A DNA stretch of 17,507 nucleotides from Gemmatimonadales bacterium UBA7889 (GCA_002501085.1 DLRL01000050.1:1-17507), one strand, 5' to 3'; shown: positions 5,982 to 13,703, counted from the stretch's first letter. Notes: generated from the letters alone by a model not told the origin. Numbers and translations: made by a program.

Positions 5982-8735
5982 TTAGCCGATTGGCCTCTTC
6001 GCTTTCAGTCCATCTTTTTGTTGAATGAAGGGAACCCCTTTAGAAATCCACTCCGGAGCTGGCTCACCCTTTAGGTAGTGCGCGAACCACTGAAGAATAC
6101 GACCCTGGTAGTCTAGCTGGTTCTCTTTCTTCGCTAGGCCATGGTTCTCGCCATCATAGGACAGCATCACCATCTGCTTCGCGAGGCGCCGCGCAGCGTT
6201 GTAGAACTCTACACCTTGGTTGTATTCGACCGCGCCATCGTTGGTACCGAACATCATCAACAGAGGCGTGTTCATATTCTCGATATGGTGTAACGGAGAG
6301 TTATTGAAGTAGGAATCGTAGTCTTCCCACCATGGGACTTGCATGCGGCCTTGACTGATCTCGAATATCCGAGCATCCGTACCGCCGCTGTTCCAATAGA
6401 ACGAGAGGTACATACTCATAAGATTCGTCAAAGGTGCTCCAGCGACTGCTGCTGTGAATAGATCATCCTGTGTGACGAAGAAGGTCGTTTGGTATCCGCC
6501 CCATGAATGTCCGATCAGTCCAATTCGCTCCTCGTCAATCATACCGGTCGCGACTGCCGCGGCGACTGCAGGACGGAGCGTTTCCACATTCGATTGCCCA
6601 GGACGCCGATCCCGATACACGATGTCCGGACGGAGTACAAAGTACCCCTCATGGCTCCAGATTTGGCCATTGTAGTAGCTGGTGGGATCAGGCACCTGGT
6701 ACTGATGAAGTGACTGAGACAATAGCTCATAGTGATAAACGATCATCGGGTACTTCTCTCCCGGCTCGTAGTCGGCGGGATAAAAGAGTGCACCTTGAAG
6801 CCTGCGTCCCCATTCGTTCTCATAGTCGACGAGCTCTGATTTCCCCCACGAGAAGTCACTCTGGAACACGTTGGTTGTGGTCACCTGACGAGGGGCAGCT
6901 AAGTCTGCTCCAGCCACGAAATAGTCAGGAGAATCGTTGAAACGCTCTTGGCGAAGAACATAGACATCTGCGCTTTCTGCCTTCTGTAGCCGGCCTATTG
7001 ATCTGTCTTCCCAGAGAAGCATCTCTGGATCGTCACCCGGCCGTGCCCGTGCGTATCCTGTCTGCTTTGTCCACTCGCCGTAGGCTGAGTAATAAAGCGG
7101 TTCGTCAGGGTCATATTCATCTGTATCCGAGTCAAGATCTACGAGGCGATAACGGGTCGACTCATCTGAACCAGAAGTGAGTGCTCGCCCGCCGGATCCA
7201 TCCAGATTGACTTCCCAGACATCCCATTGGTCATTGAGCAGGATCGCATCTTCACCCTCAAGAAATCCCGCGACCCCGAACGGAGGCATCTGCTCTCGGG
7301 TCGGTGTCACGTCAAGATTCACGAACTGCGTTGCAACATTCTGAGTGATATTTTGCTTCTCACCGGTGCGTAGGTCGTAGCTGTAGTAGTCTTCCCCTTC
7401 GAACCATACCATGTAGCGGCCGTTCGGGGTTGCCCCGAACTCTATGGTGAGACGGTCCTCAACCAGTGTTTTATCACCCGTCTCAACGTTGATTGCGAAG
7501 AGGTCAAAGAATTGCTGACGGAACATCGCATCTGTGTCGTAAGGACTTTCATCGCGACCAACAACGTAGCTTCCGCCTTCAACCATAGACGTCAATTCGG
7601 TGAGATCGTCACCAAGCTGGACAAAACTGTTCTGATCTAAAGACCATGCAGAAAGGAAGTTTACTCGTCGGAGTTGCTGCTCCCGTACGCGCTGTTGAGG
7701 CACAGGATCGAGATCTAACGAATGCCAAATTTCCACGCCGGCAGGATCTTCGTCATTTTCTTCGTCATCTTCACCCCCCTCCTCGCCATCTTCTCCCAGC
7801 TCGGTTGCTGGCCTACGGGCCTGGATGCCCACAAATAGGGTCGAGCCATCTTCCGACCATGACGGTGCACGAAATTCGACCATGCGCATGGAGTTCGGAA
7901 AAGTGCTTTGGGAGCGAGGATCAAGTTCAAAGCTGCCTGGGTCGTCTTCATCGAGATCACGCCATGCCAACGCGACGTGTGCAGTGTCCTCGTATGCTTC
8001 GTCCTCAAATGTTTTCAGGACGGCGAGGTCAGCAGATTCTTCACGCCACGAGAGGCTACGGTACGTTGCTGCATCAGTTTCAAGTGAGCGGAGTTGTCCG
8101 CTACTTGGATTAAAGACCGATACCCCATTACCGACTTGCCCATCTGCGTCCGTTGTAAGTGCCAGCAGGTGTCCTTCATCCTGCCAAGCAAATTCCGAGA
8201 CGTTACCAAAGCTCATTACGGAGCCGGTAGCCAGTGTGCGAATTACGACATCGACGCCGTCACTTTCCTTGTCTTCCGGCTTGTAGCGTTGGATGGCGAG
8301 ATATGCCCCATTTTCAGAGAAGGAGAATGATTCGATGTGTTCGATTGTCTCCTGATCTCCGGTGCTCAGATTCAGTAAGCCCATCGAGTTGTGCACCGGT
8401 TCATCAGCTTTCTGGGCCGCATCTCTTTCGTCTGGCGACACCCCAATCGCGTAGGCAAGCCATTCGCCATCACTACTGAACTCGGGCCGCGTACCAAATG
8501 GGACGACTACTAGAGAGTCTGTATCAGTACGGTGGATCCGTAGTTCGCCCTCATCACTTACTCTGTTGATTAATACAGCAAGCCAGTTACCGGATGGAGA
8601 AAGAACGCCGTTGCCTAGGCTCTCCCACTGGTCATAGTCGCCAGAGCCAAGAGTTGGCATATCTTGGGCTAGGACATTGGTCATACCCGCTGTTAGGCAG
8701 GCAAGAGACAGGACGATGATAGTTTTCTTGATCAT
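5982..8735 (-). CDS. Secreted S9-family prolyl-oligopeptidase-type serine peptidase
   Basis: This 917-residue exported hydrolase has a signal peptide (about 23 residues, ending NVLA-QD). It has a long N-terminal seven-bladed beta-propeller-like region with repeated WD40/TolB-type strands (for example SPSGNWLAVL, FSSDGEWLAYAI). A C-terminal alpha/beta-hydrolase domain follows from about residue 640. The catalytic triad is readable: Ser744 in IGLIGHSWGGYQ (GxSxGG), Asp833 in MFGTNDGAVE and His865 in YDGENHGLAK; the spacing (89 and 32) fits S9. Full-length and intact. An unusually acidic low-complexity stretch occupies residues about 312-330 (20 residues, mostly Glu/Asp). By family it cleaves oligopeptides in the periplasm or outside the cell, supporting peptide scavenging. 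The ATG at 8735 has GGA 9-12 bases upstream. It lies upstream of the polyprenol-kinase-like gene on the same strand. Confidence 0.92.
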   Translation of the reverse strand: MIKKTIIVLSLACLTAGMTNVLAQDMPTLGSGDYDQWESLGNGVLSPSGNWLAVLINRVSDEGELRIHRTDTDSLVVVPFGTRPEFSSDGEWLAYAIGVSPDERDAAQKADEPVHNSMGLLNLSTGDQETIEHIESFSFSENGAYLAIQRYKPEDKESDGVDVVIRTLATGSVMSFGNVSEFAWQDEGHLLALTTDADGQVGNGVSVFNPSSGQLRSLETDAATYRSLSWREESADLAVLKTFEDEAYEDTAHVALAWRDLDEDDPGSFELDPRSQSTFPNSMRMVEFRAPSWSEDGSTLFVGIQARRPATELGEDGEEGGEDDEENDEDPAGVEIWHSLDLDPVPQQRVREQQLRRVNFLSAWSLDQNSFVQLGDDLTELTSMVEGGSYVVGRDESPYDTDAMFRQQFFDLFAINVETGDKTLVEDRLTIEFGATPNGRYMVWFEGEDYYSYDLRTGEKQNITQNVATQFVNLDVTPTREQMPPFGVAGFLEGEDAILLNDQWDVWEVNLDGSGGRALTSGSDESTRYRLVDLDSDTDEYDPDEPLYYSAYGEWTKQTGYARARPGDDPEMLLWEDRSIGRLQKAESADVYVLRQERFNDSPDYFVAGADLAAPRQVTTTNVFQSDFSWGKSELVDYENEWGRRLQGALFYPADYEPGEKYPMIVYHYELLSQSLHQYQVPDPTSYYNGQIWSHEGYFVLRPDIVYRDRRPGQSNVETLRPAVAAAVATGMIDEERIGLIGHSWGGYQTTFFVTQDDLFTAAVAGAPLTNLMSMYLSFYWNSGGTDARIFEISQGRMQVPWWEDYDSYFNNSPLHHIENMNTPLLMMFGTNDGAVEYNQGVEFYNAARRLAKQMVMLSYDGENHGLAKKENQLDYQGRILQWFAHYLKGEPAPEWISKGVPFIQQKDGLKAKRPIG

Positions 8736-9006
8736 GGCTTAGTTCCGCGTCGATGTTCTATGAGCCAAAAGAGGCTAAAGGCAGGGTAGGGCGGGTACAG
8801 GGCATGGACAAGGCTCAGCTGAGTTCTGAGCCTCTTTATCGGTAGAAGTGTTTTCGCTGCAATCACTTACATGGGTATGATCCCCCAATCCTGGTCGGAT
8901 AGTGCCTGATCAGGAAAACCGTGCTCAGGTAGAACACGTTGATCTATATCTAGGAAGATACCTTTCTAGGTTGCGGTTCGAGAGGTAGGGGGAGCAAAAT
9001 CAAGTT
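8736..9006. promoter_or_regulatory. Divergent intergenic region with a hairpin (S9 peptidase / BKACE remnant)
   Basis: These 271 bp lie between the S9 peptidase start (-) and the BKACE-like gene (+) and must hold the peptidase promoter. The region contains a perfect 8-bp inverted repeat at 8811-8833. AGGGGGAG at 8987-8994 lies 12 bases before the ATG at 9007. No promoter pair could be assigned with confidence. Confidence 0.3.
8811..8833. repeat. Perfect 8-bp inverted repeat with 7-base loop
   Basis: AGGCTCAG (8811-8818), a 7-base loop CTGAGTT, then CTGAGCCT (8826-8833) form a perfect stem. On the plus strand CTTTATC follows, terminator-like, but no plus-strand gene ends nearby. It may be an mRNA-leader hairpin of the S9 gene or an operator. 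Confidence 0.45.
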
Positions 9007-9387
9007 ATGTCTGCGATTCATAGCTCCGATTACTCACGACGCGCTTCCCTGGCTTTGGCGGGAGCAGGTGTCGTTTCCCTCGGGGGGTGTGCCGTGACCC
9101 AGCAGGAGCAGATCGGACCTTTTCTTCTTAAGGCTGCATTGAACGGTGGGCGCCAGCCTGGAAGTCACTCGGCATTGCTGACAACCGCCATTGAGTTCTC
9201 CAATGCTACTCAGAATGTAGTAGAGGCCGGCGCCAGTGCGATCCACATACACGTTCGTGATAGCGAAGCGAACGAAAGTTTGCGATCAGAAGACATTGCC
9301 ACTGTCCTGAATGCGGTTCGATCCACAATCCCGTCTATACCAATCGGTATTAGCACCGACTTCGGGATTATCGGTGATGCCGAATAG
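9007..9387 (+). pseudogene. Truncated BKACE (DUF849, beta-keto acid cleavage enzyme) with export-type N-terminus
   Basis: The 126-codon frame matches the first third of a BKACE/3-keto-5-aminohexanoate cleavage enzyme, a zinc-dependent TIM-barrel family of about 270-310 residues. FLLKAALNGGRQPGSHSA (39-56), VVEAGASAIHIHVRD (71-85) with the two zinc-ligand histidines of the HxH motif (80 and 82), and IPIGISTDFG (111-120) are family-like. The frame stops at a TAG (9385-9387) just where RHEIVAEAA would continue the alignment, then meets another stop at 9445-9447. The remaining two thirds, including the third zinc ligand, are absent, because the next gene starts at 9457. The N-terminus SRRASLALAGAGVVSLGGC (10-28) looks like a Tat-type lipoprotein signal, which is odd for this normally cytoplasmic enzyme. 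I infer a decayed gene; a short functional product is not excluded. AGGGGGAG stands 12 bases before the ATG, slightly far. Confidence 0.7.
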
Positions 9388-9445
9388 CGTCACGAGATCG
9401 TGGCAGAGGCAGCGCATGCGATTGCCAAGATCTCAGGAAACTCGT

Positions 9446-9450
9446 AGAGG
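9446..9450 (+). promoter_or_regulatory. Ribosome binding site of the YwqK-like lipoprotein
   Basis: AGAGG stands 6 bases before the ATG at 9457 and fixes that start. It overlaps the last in-frame stop of the BKACE remnant. Confidence 0.6.
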
Positions 9451-9456
9451 ATCTGG

Positions 9457-9900
9457 ATGAGGATCATTCTCCTAGTAGTGCCCTTAGTAGTTCTGGGGTG
9501 CAGTCCACCGCCACCGGAACCAAGGGATATGAATACCCTCGATATAGAGGGAAGAACTTGGGTCGACCCTCTGACTAGCGAACCGTTCACAGGTCCATAT
9601 GAATCGTATTATGAGAACGGAGATATCTATGAGCGAGGGATGTTCAGGGACGGGAGATTCGAGGGTCCGTTCGAGACGTTCTATGACAACGGTCAGCTCT
9701 ACAGGAAGGGTGCATTCAAAATTTGGACACAAGCAGAGCTAGAAGAACAAAGACCGAGAACCAGATTGGATGGACCTTATGAGAGTCATTTCGAGGACGG
9801 TCGGTTATGGACGAAGGGCACCTTCGAAGATGGAGTAGAGTGTGGTGAATGGTTTGAAGATGGTGAGAATTTGACGTACCCACCGTGTGTTAAGAGCTAG
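9457..9900 (+). CDS. YwqK/MORN-like lipoprotein, copy B
   Basis: This 147-residue predicted lipoprotein has a very short signal (MRIILLVVPLVVLGC, Cys15) and a Pro-rich linker. It then has several MORN/YwqK-like repeats, each with 'GPYES.Y/FE.G...' spacing: GPYESYYENGDIYERGMF, GPFETFYDNGQLYRKGAF, GPYESHFEDGRLWTKGTF. It ends CGEWFEDGENLTYPPC, nearly the same ending as the secreted protein at 3566-3994, so the two are paralogues. An insert (about residues 88-107, KIWTQAELEEQRPRTRLD) splits the repeats. The repeats suggest a surface or periplasmic binding module; no enzyme motif is visible and no toxin partner adjoins it. The start is supported by AGAGG 6 bases upstream. It follows the BKACE remnant by 69 bp and converges on the aldo/keto reductase, 41 bp away. 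Confidence 0.85.
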   Translation: MRIILLVVPLVVLGCSPPPPEPRDMNTLDIEGRTWVDPLTSEPFTGPYESYYENGDIYERGMFRDGRFEGPFETFYDNGQLYRKGAFKIWTQAELEEQRPRTRLDGPYESHFEDGRLWTKGTFEDGVECGEWFEDGENLTYPPCVKS

Positions 9901-9941
9901 TATCCTCATGACCTAGTCCCACAATCTCTGGACCTCCGGGT

Positions 9942-10862
9942 TCAACCCCCAAACACTGCTCTCATCCGCTGCTTCGCGGTCTGGTCAGGCACACGTCCGA
10001 AGCCGGCCTGGATATTCTCTTCCATGTGTTCCGGGTTCGTCGTCTCAGTCAACACGCAAGTGACTGCAGGGTGTGCGAGAATGTATTTAAGCGAGAATTG
10101 TGCCCAGCTCACGCAGTCGAAGTCCACGGTCCACGGCGGTAATTCGCGGTCGCTGACCTGACCGAAATACATGCCGTTCATAAACGGTCTATTGATGATC
10201 ACGCCCATGCCAAGGTCCTGAGCGAGCGGAAGAATCCGTTCCTCGGCACGTGTTTCAATCACTGAGTAGTTGACGTGCACGAAGTCCGGAGATCCTGTTC
10301 TCATGAACGCTTCGAGCCGGTCAAAGTTTCTATAGGATGAGACCGTGACTCCGATATAACGTGCTGCTCCTGAGTTCTTCATCTCCTGAAGCTTCGGCCA
10401 GTGAGATTGGAGACCTCTGAGGCTCTCGACTTGGACTAGATCTATGGTGCGGCGACCAAACAGTCTTTCAGTCTGCTCTAGCTGTTGGATACCAGTTTCC
10501 TCACTGGGTGTATTGATCTTTGTCGCGAGGAAGATGCCGTCTCGTATATCGGGCTCAGCAAGTACACGCCCAAACTCGGCATCGATGTCTGGGGTTCTCG
10601 GCGAAGTATCCACAAGGCGACCGCCGTGCTCAAGCAGCATGCGTATCACTGCGGCTACGGGCTCCGTGCCCTCAGTTGGAATCTCCAAGACCGGCTTCGA
10701 TGATCCTAAGCCGATGACTGGCAAAGACTCATCAGTCCCGGGGATCGTTCTCGTGGGCAACGGCTGTTGTCCGAAGGCGAGCTGTGGTTGAGCGAGCAGC
10801 ACACCTAGCCCGCCTAGTTGAACCAAAAACTCACGTCGAGTGCTTTCGTTGAACATCGCCAT
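9942..10862 (-). CDS. Tat-exported aldo/keto reductase-like protein with degenerate catalytic tetrad
   Basis: Aldo/keto reductase fold, 306 residues from the preferred start. The twin-arginine signal is STRREFLVQLGGLGVLLAQ, then a TIM-barrel follows: LPVIGLGSS, LVDTSP, IFLATK, IDLVQVESL, ARYIGVTVSS, DFVHVNYSV, GVIINRPF, SWAQFSLKYILAHPAVTCVL. Family proteins use an Asp-Tyr-Lys-His tetrad. Here Asp (in LVDTSP, residue 85 from this start) and Lys (in LATK, 115) are kept, but the 'YG' after 'DTSP' is replaced by RTPDID and the His of 'DLVQVH' is Glu (146). Both the Tyr and His seem missing, so normal reductase activity is doubtful. The start is the ATG at 10862, with GGAG 9 bases upstream; the frame opens earlier (10919) and overlaps the previous gene. 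It lies 44 bp behind the PQQ-type sugar dehydrogenase, probably one operon. It could be an inactive homologue, a binding protein or an enzyme with altered chemistry. Confidence 0.85.
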   Translation of the reverse strand: MAMFNESTRREFLVQLGGLGVLLAQPQLAFGQQPLPTRTIPGTDESLPVIGLGSSKPVLEIPTEGTEPVAAVIRMLLEHGGRLVDTSPRTPDIDAEFGRVLAEPDIRDGIFLATKINTPSEETGIQQLEQTERLFGRRTIDLVQVESLRGLQSHWPKLQEMKNSGAARYIGVTVSSYRNFDRLEAFMRTGSPDFVHVNYSVIETRAEERILPLAQDLGMGVIINRPFMNGMYFGQVSDRELPPWTVDFDCVSWAQFSLKYILAHPAVTCVLTETTNPEHMEENIQAGFGRVPDQTAKQRMRAVFGG

Positions 10863-10871
10863 CTTATTTCT

Positions 10872-10875
10872 CTCC
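10872..10875 (-). promoter_or_regulatory. Ribosome binding site of the aldo/keto reductase
   Basis: GGAG on the minus strand lies 9 bases before the ATG at 10862. This selects the start that places STRREFL near the N-terminus, and rejects the longer frame from 10919. Confidence 0.6.
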
Positions 10876-10906
10876 AAGAGCATACCAGTGTTAAAACTTT
10901 GATCTA

Positions 10907-12052
10907 CTATCCTGCCCATCTGATTCTCCAGATACGACCTGTGCCGTCATCCGATACATAGAGACTTCCTTTAGGTCCAACCTCGACCGCTACCGGCCGA
11001 CCTGCGACGGTCCCGGACTCGGTAAGCCAGCCAGTGGCAAAGTCGTCGTACGAAATAGGCTGACCGTCCTCGACCTCGACTCTCACCACCTTATATCCGG
11101 TCCGTTCTGAGCGATTCCAGGATCCATGGAAGGCCATGAACAGATCACCACGGTATTCGACAGGGAACTGCTCGTGGTCATAAAAGACCACCCCGAGGGG
11201 TGCGGAGTGCGCTTGCATCTCCAGTGCAGGCCCTACTTTCCCCACGCACCTTTGGGCGTCCGGGTATTCAGGATTGGGCAACCCATCCTCATAGCAATAC
11301 GGCCATCCGTAGTGTTCGATAGGGCCACCAGGCACCAAGATGTTGAGTTCCTCTGCTGGAAGATCGTCCCCGAGGTTGTCGCGCTCGTTCTGGCTTGCCC
11401 AGAGTTCACCGGTTTCGGGGTGGAACGCGAGTCCGGCAGAGTTCCTCAGCCCCTCGCCGACGGTCTCTTCAAGAGATCCGTCTGCCTCGTAGCTGACCAC
11501 GGCGGCGCGCCGAGAGTCAGCTTCCTCGCAGATGTTGCAACTCGAACCGATCGAGACGTAGAGTCGATCGTCGGGACCGAACGCAATCTCCCGAGTCCAG
11601 TGGCCTCCGGTCGGGAGGTTTGGGATGATCACGGTTTCTTCAGTAAACCCGGGTCCGGTCAAGCGAATGATCTGGTGGGTTTCACCGATGTAGAGATTTC
11701 CTTCGTGGAACGCCAGTCCGTACGGCTGACTGAGTCCCGATACGACGACATCTGGATTCCCGTTAGCTGTTCCATCTGCATTCAAATCAAAACGTACAAT
11801 CTCTCCGGCTGAAGAACGTGCGGTATACAAGCGGTCATCAGGACCCAACTTGAGCATCCGTACGCCTGATAGCCCTTCAGCGAAAATCGACACCTCAAAA
11901 CCCTGCGGTACCTGCACTAAGTCATTCTCGGACGGTTGCTCAGTTCCACTCGTCATTGCCTCCGTCATGTCGGAGCATGCGAGTAGCACGATAACAGCTG
12001 CCGATATGTATAATCTGAAACTCAGGGCCTTTCTCCTTTTCTGGTCTTGCAC
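10907..12052 (-). CDS. PQQ-dependent sugar dehydrogenase / sorbosone dehydrogenase-family lipoprotein
   Basis: Six-bladed beta-propeller of the soluble glucose/sorbosone dehydrogenase type, exported as a lipoprotein (LLACS lipobox, Cys26 counted from the GTG). Propeller motifs seen: PQGFEVSIFAEGLSGVRML (49-67), QPYGLAF (109-115), GGHWTREIAFGPDDRLYVSI (149-168), which holds the His (151) that aligns with the catalytic His of PQQ glucose dehydrogenases, then RNSAGLAFHPETGELWAS (203-220). Cysteine pairs CNIC (172, 175) and C253/C269 may form disulfides. Family members oxidise sugars or related aldehydes with PQQ, feeding electrons to the respiratory chain. PQQ itself and substrate cannot be seen. 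The start is ambiguous: the GTG at 12052 has no ribosome site, while AAGGAG (12033-12038) stands 7 bases before a CTG at 12025. It precedes the aldo/keto reductase (44 bp) and is divergent from the sulfatase. Confidence 0.85.
   Translation of the reverse strand: MQDQKRRKALSFRLYISAAVIVLLACSDMTEAMTSGTEQPSENDLVQVPQGFEVSIFAEGLSGVRMLKLGPDDRLYTARSSAGEIVRFDLNADGTANGNPDVVVSGLSQPYGLAFHEGNLYIGETHQIIRLTGPGFTEETVIIPNLPTGGHWTREIAFGPDDRLYVSIGSSCNICEEADSRRAAVVSYEADGSLEETVGEGLRNSAGLAFHPETGELWASQNERDNLGDDLPAEELNILVPGGPIEHYGWPYCYEDGLPNPEYPDAQRCVGKVGPALEMQAHSAPLGVVFYDHEQFPVEYRGDLFMAFHGSWNRSERTGYKVVRVEVEDGQPISYDDFATGWLTESGTVAGRPVAVEVGPKGSLYVSDDGTGRIWRIRWAG
12033..12038 (-). promoter_or_regulatory. Shine-Dalgarno motif positioned before a CTG codon
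   Basis: AAGGAG on the minus strand is 7 bases from CTG (12023-12025), in frame with the dehydrogenase. A product starting there would have a normal lipoprotein signal (SFRLYISAAVIVLLAC). The in-frame GTG at 12052 lacks a ribosome site. It may be chance, since Lys-Arg codons give the same bases. Confidence 0.4.
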
Positions 12053-12180
12053 GGCAGCTAAGATGCGACACTAGTTCTCAAACACGCCAGTCGAACGGTA
12101 TCCCTGTGTATATCCCGTGTGCATGCCGTACCTTATGAGCTATCTCCTAAGACCTAAGTCCAGAAATATGGTGTATCACA
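12053..12180. promoter_or_regulatory. Divergent promoter region, sugar dehydrogenase / sulfatase
   Basis: These 128 bp separate two divergent genes, so both promoters should lie here, close enough for shared control. I found no clear -10/-35 pair or inverted repeat. Confidence 0.3.
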
Positions 12181-13695
12181 TTGATCACTAACAAAGCAGG
12201 TAAAATCATTAGATTTCCCAAGCTTCTTGCTCTTCTATCGATGGCTCTGATGGCTTGTTCTGAGACTGTCTCATTAGATGAGTCGCCACCGAACATCGTG
12301 TATATCTTGGCAGATGATCTTGGCTACGGTGAACTGGGATCTTATGGGCAGACCCTGATCAAGACTCCCAACCTTGATCGGCTGGCCCAGGAGGGGATGC
12401 GATTCACGCAACACTATTCGGGTAGCCCTGTATGTGCACCGTCACGTGCAACCTTGATGAGTGGCAAACACACAGGTCATGGACTGATCAAGGACAACTT
12501 CGAGCTTGGCGGGTGGCTAGATAGCGAGGAGTTCGGTCAAATGCCTCTTCCGGCTGGCTCTTTTACACTAGGTCGTATGCTTCAGGAAGTCGGGTACGTT
12601 ACGGCGGCAGTTGGGAAGTGGGGCCTCGGTGGGCCGGGGTCCTCAGGTATCCCCAACGAGCAAGGTTTTGATCTTTTCTACGGCTACCTGGACCAAAAGC
12701 AAGCGCATAACTACTACCCGACACACCTGTGGCGGAATCAGGTCTGGGACACACTGGATAATGAGTATTTTTCGCCACATCAAAGGCTGGAGGGGAACCC
12801 CGATGACCCTGCCTCCTATGAGGGATTCACTGGGCGAGACTACGCCCAAGATCTGATGGCAGTAGAGGCTCTGGACTTCGTCAATACGCACCAGGATGAG
12901 CCGTTCTTCCTCTACCTCCCATTCCCGATTCCGCACCTCGCACTCCAGGTCCCGGATTCTGCGTTGACTGAATATGACGGAGCATGGGAGGAGGCTCCGT
13001 ATATAGGTGATCAGTCATATCTACCACACCAAAGGCCGAAGGCTGCGTACGCTGCAATGATCACGCGTATGGACGCACATATCGGCGAGCTTTTAACCCT
13101 GTTAGATGAGTTGGGTCTGGCTGAGAATACTCTCGTGATGTTCTCAAGTGACAATGGCACCACTTACACAGGAGGTGTTGATGCTTCTTTTTTCGAGAGC
13201 ACCGCGGGACTTCGCGGTCTAAAGGGTTCCGTCTACGAGGGTGGTATCAGAGTGCCATTTATCGCGCGTTGGCCTGGAATGATCGAGGCTGGCTCATCCA
13301 GTGAACACGTGTCGGCATTTTGGGACATCGTCCCGACACTCGCTGACCTAACAGGTGGTGTCGCACCTGATGATATCGATGGCATTTCATTGCTCCCTAC
13401 CTTGTTAGGTACCGGCCGGCAACAAGACCATGAAGCCCTCTACTGGGAGTACCATGGGCTATGGGACGGTGCACAAGCTGTTCGTATGGGTGACTGGAAG
13501 GGTGTGCGACTCGGTGGACATTCTTCAGCTGATGCACCGATCGAATTGTATAATTTGTCGAGTGACCTAGGAGAAACGAGTAATGTATCTGCTGACCATC
13601 CTGCGATCATAGAACGCATTGCCGAAGTTATGGCTGGTAGAACTGAGTCTGAGATTCCAGGATGGAATTTCCCAGTAAGGGCAGCCGGCAACTAG
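12181..13695 (+). CDS. Type I sulfatase (arylsulfatase family), lipoprotein
   Basis: Sulfatase of 504 residues, likely desulfating glycans or aryl sulfates in the periplasm or at the surface. Signal with a lipobox-like ALMAC (Cys26). Metal-binding DD at 45-46 (ILADDLGYGELG). The formylglycine motif CAPSR has Cys85 (CxPSR, matured by a formylglycine-generating enzyme). Other active-site regions are VGKWGLG (144-150), PHLALQ with His252, SSDNG with Asp324-Asn325, and LRGLKGSVYEGG with Lys349. The 'GKWH' His of many sulfatases is Gly148 here, which is common in one bacterial subgroup. Length is normal and the frame intact. The only workable start is a TTG at 12181, without a clear ribosome site; no in-frame ATG lies upstream before the stop at 12148. 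It is divergent from the sugar dehydrogenase and may be co-regulated with it. Confidence 0.92.
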   Translation: MITNKAGKIIRFPKLLALLSMALMACSETVSLDESPPNIVYILADDLGYGELGSYGQTLIKTPNLDRLAQEGMRFTQHYSGSPVCAPSRATLMSGKHTGHGLIKDNFELGGWLDSEEFGQMPLPAGSFTLGRMLQEVGYVTAAVGKWGLGGPGSSGIPNEQGFDLFYGYLDQKQAHNYYPTHLWRNQVWDTLDNEYFSPHQRLEGNPDDPASYEGFTGRDYAQDLMAVEALDFVNTHQDEPFFLYLPFPIPHLALQVPDSALTEYDGAWEEAPYIGDQSYLPHQRPKAAYAAMITRMDAHIGELLTLLDELGLAENTLVMFSSDNGTTYTGGVDASFFESTAGLRGLKGSVYEGGIRVPFIARWPGMIEAGSSSEHVSAFWDIVPTLADLTGGVAPDDIDGISLLPTLLGTGRQQDHEALYWEYHGLWDGAQAVRMGDWKGVRLGGHSSADAPIELYNLSSDLGETSNVSADHPAIIERIAEVMAGRTESEIPGWNFPVRAAGN

Positions 13696-13703
13696 AGGGC
13701 TGT

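Noticed and set aside
6454..8479. Many plus-strand and alternative minus-strand open frames inside the S9 peptidase gene
   Set aside because: The S9 frame has an intact catalytic triad and domain order; the others are low-complexity, cysteine- and arginine-rich antisense translations.
9457..9900. YwqK-like protein as antitoxin of a toxin-antitoxin pair
   Set aside because: It has a lipoprotein signal and no toxin-like neighbour; the antitoxin label is a database convention.
12660..12680. Sulfatase inactive because the GKWH His is Gly
   Set aside because: The GKWGLG variant is common in one subgroup of bacterial sulfatases; the CxPSR, DD and DN sites are intact.
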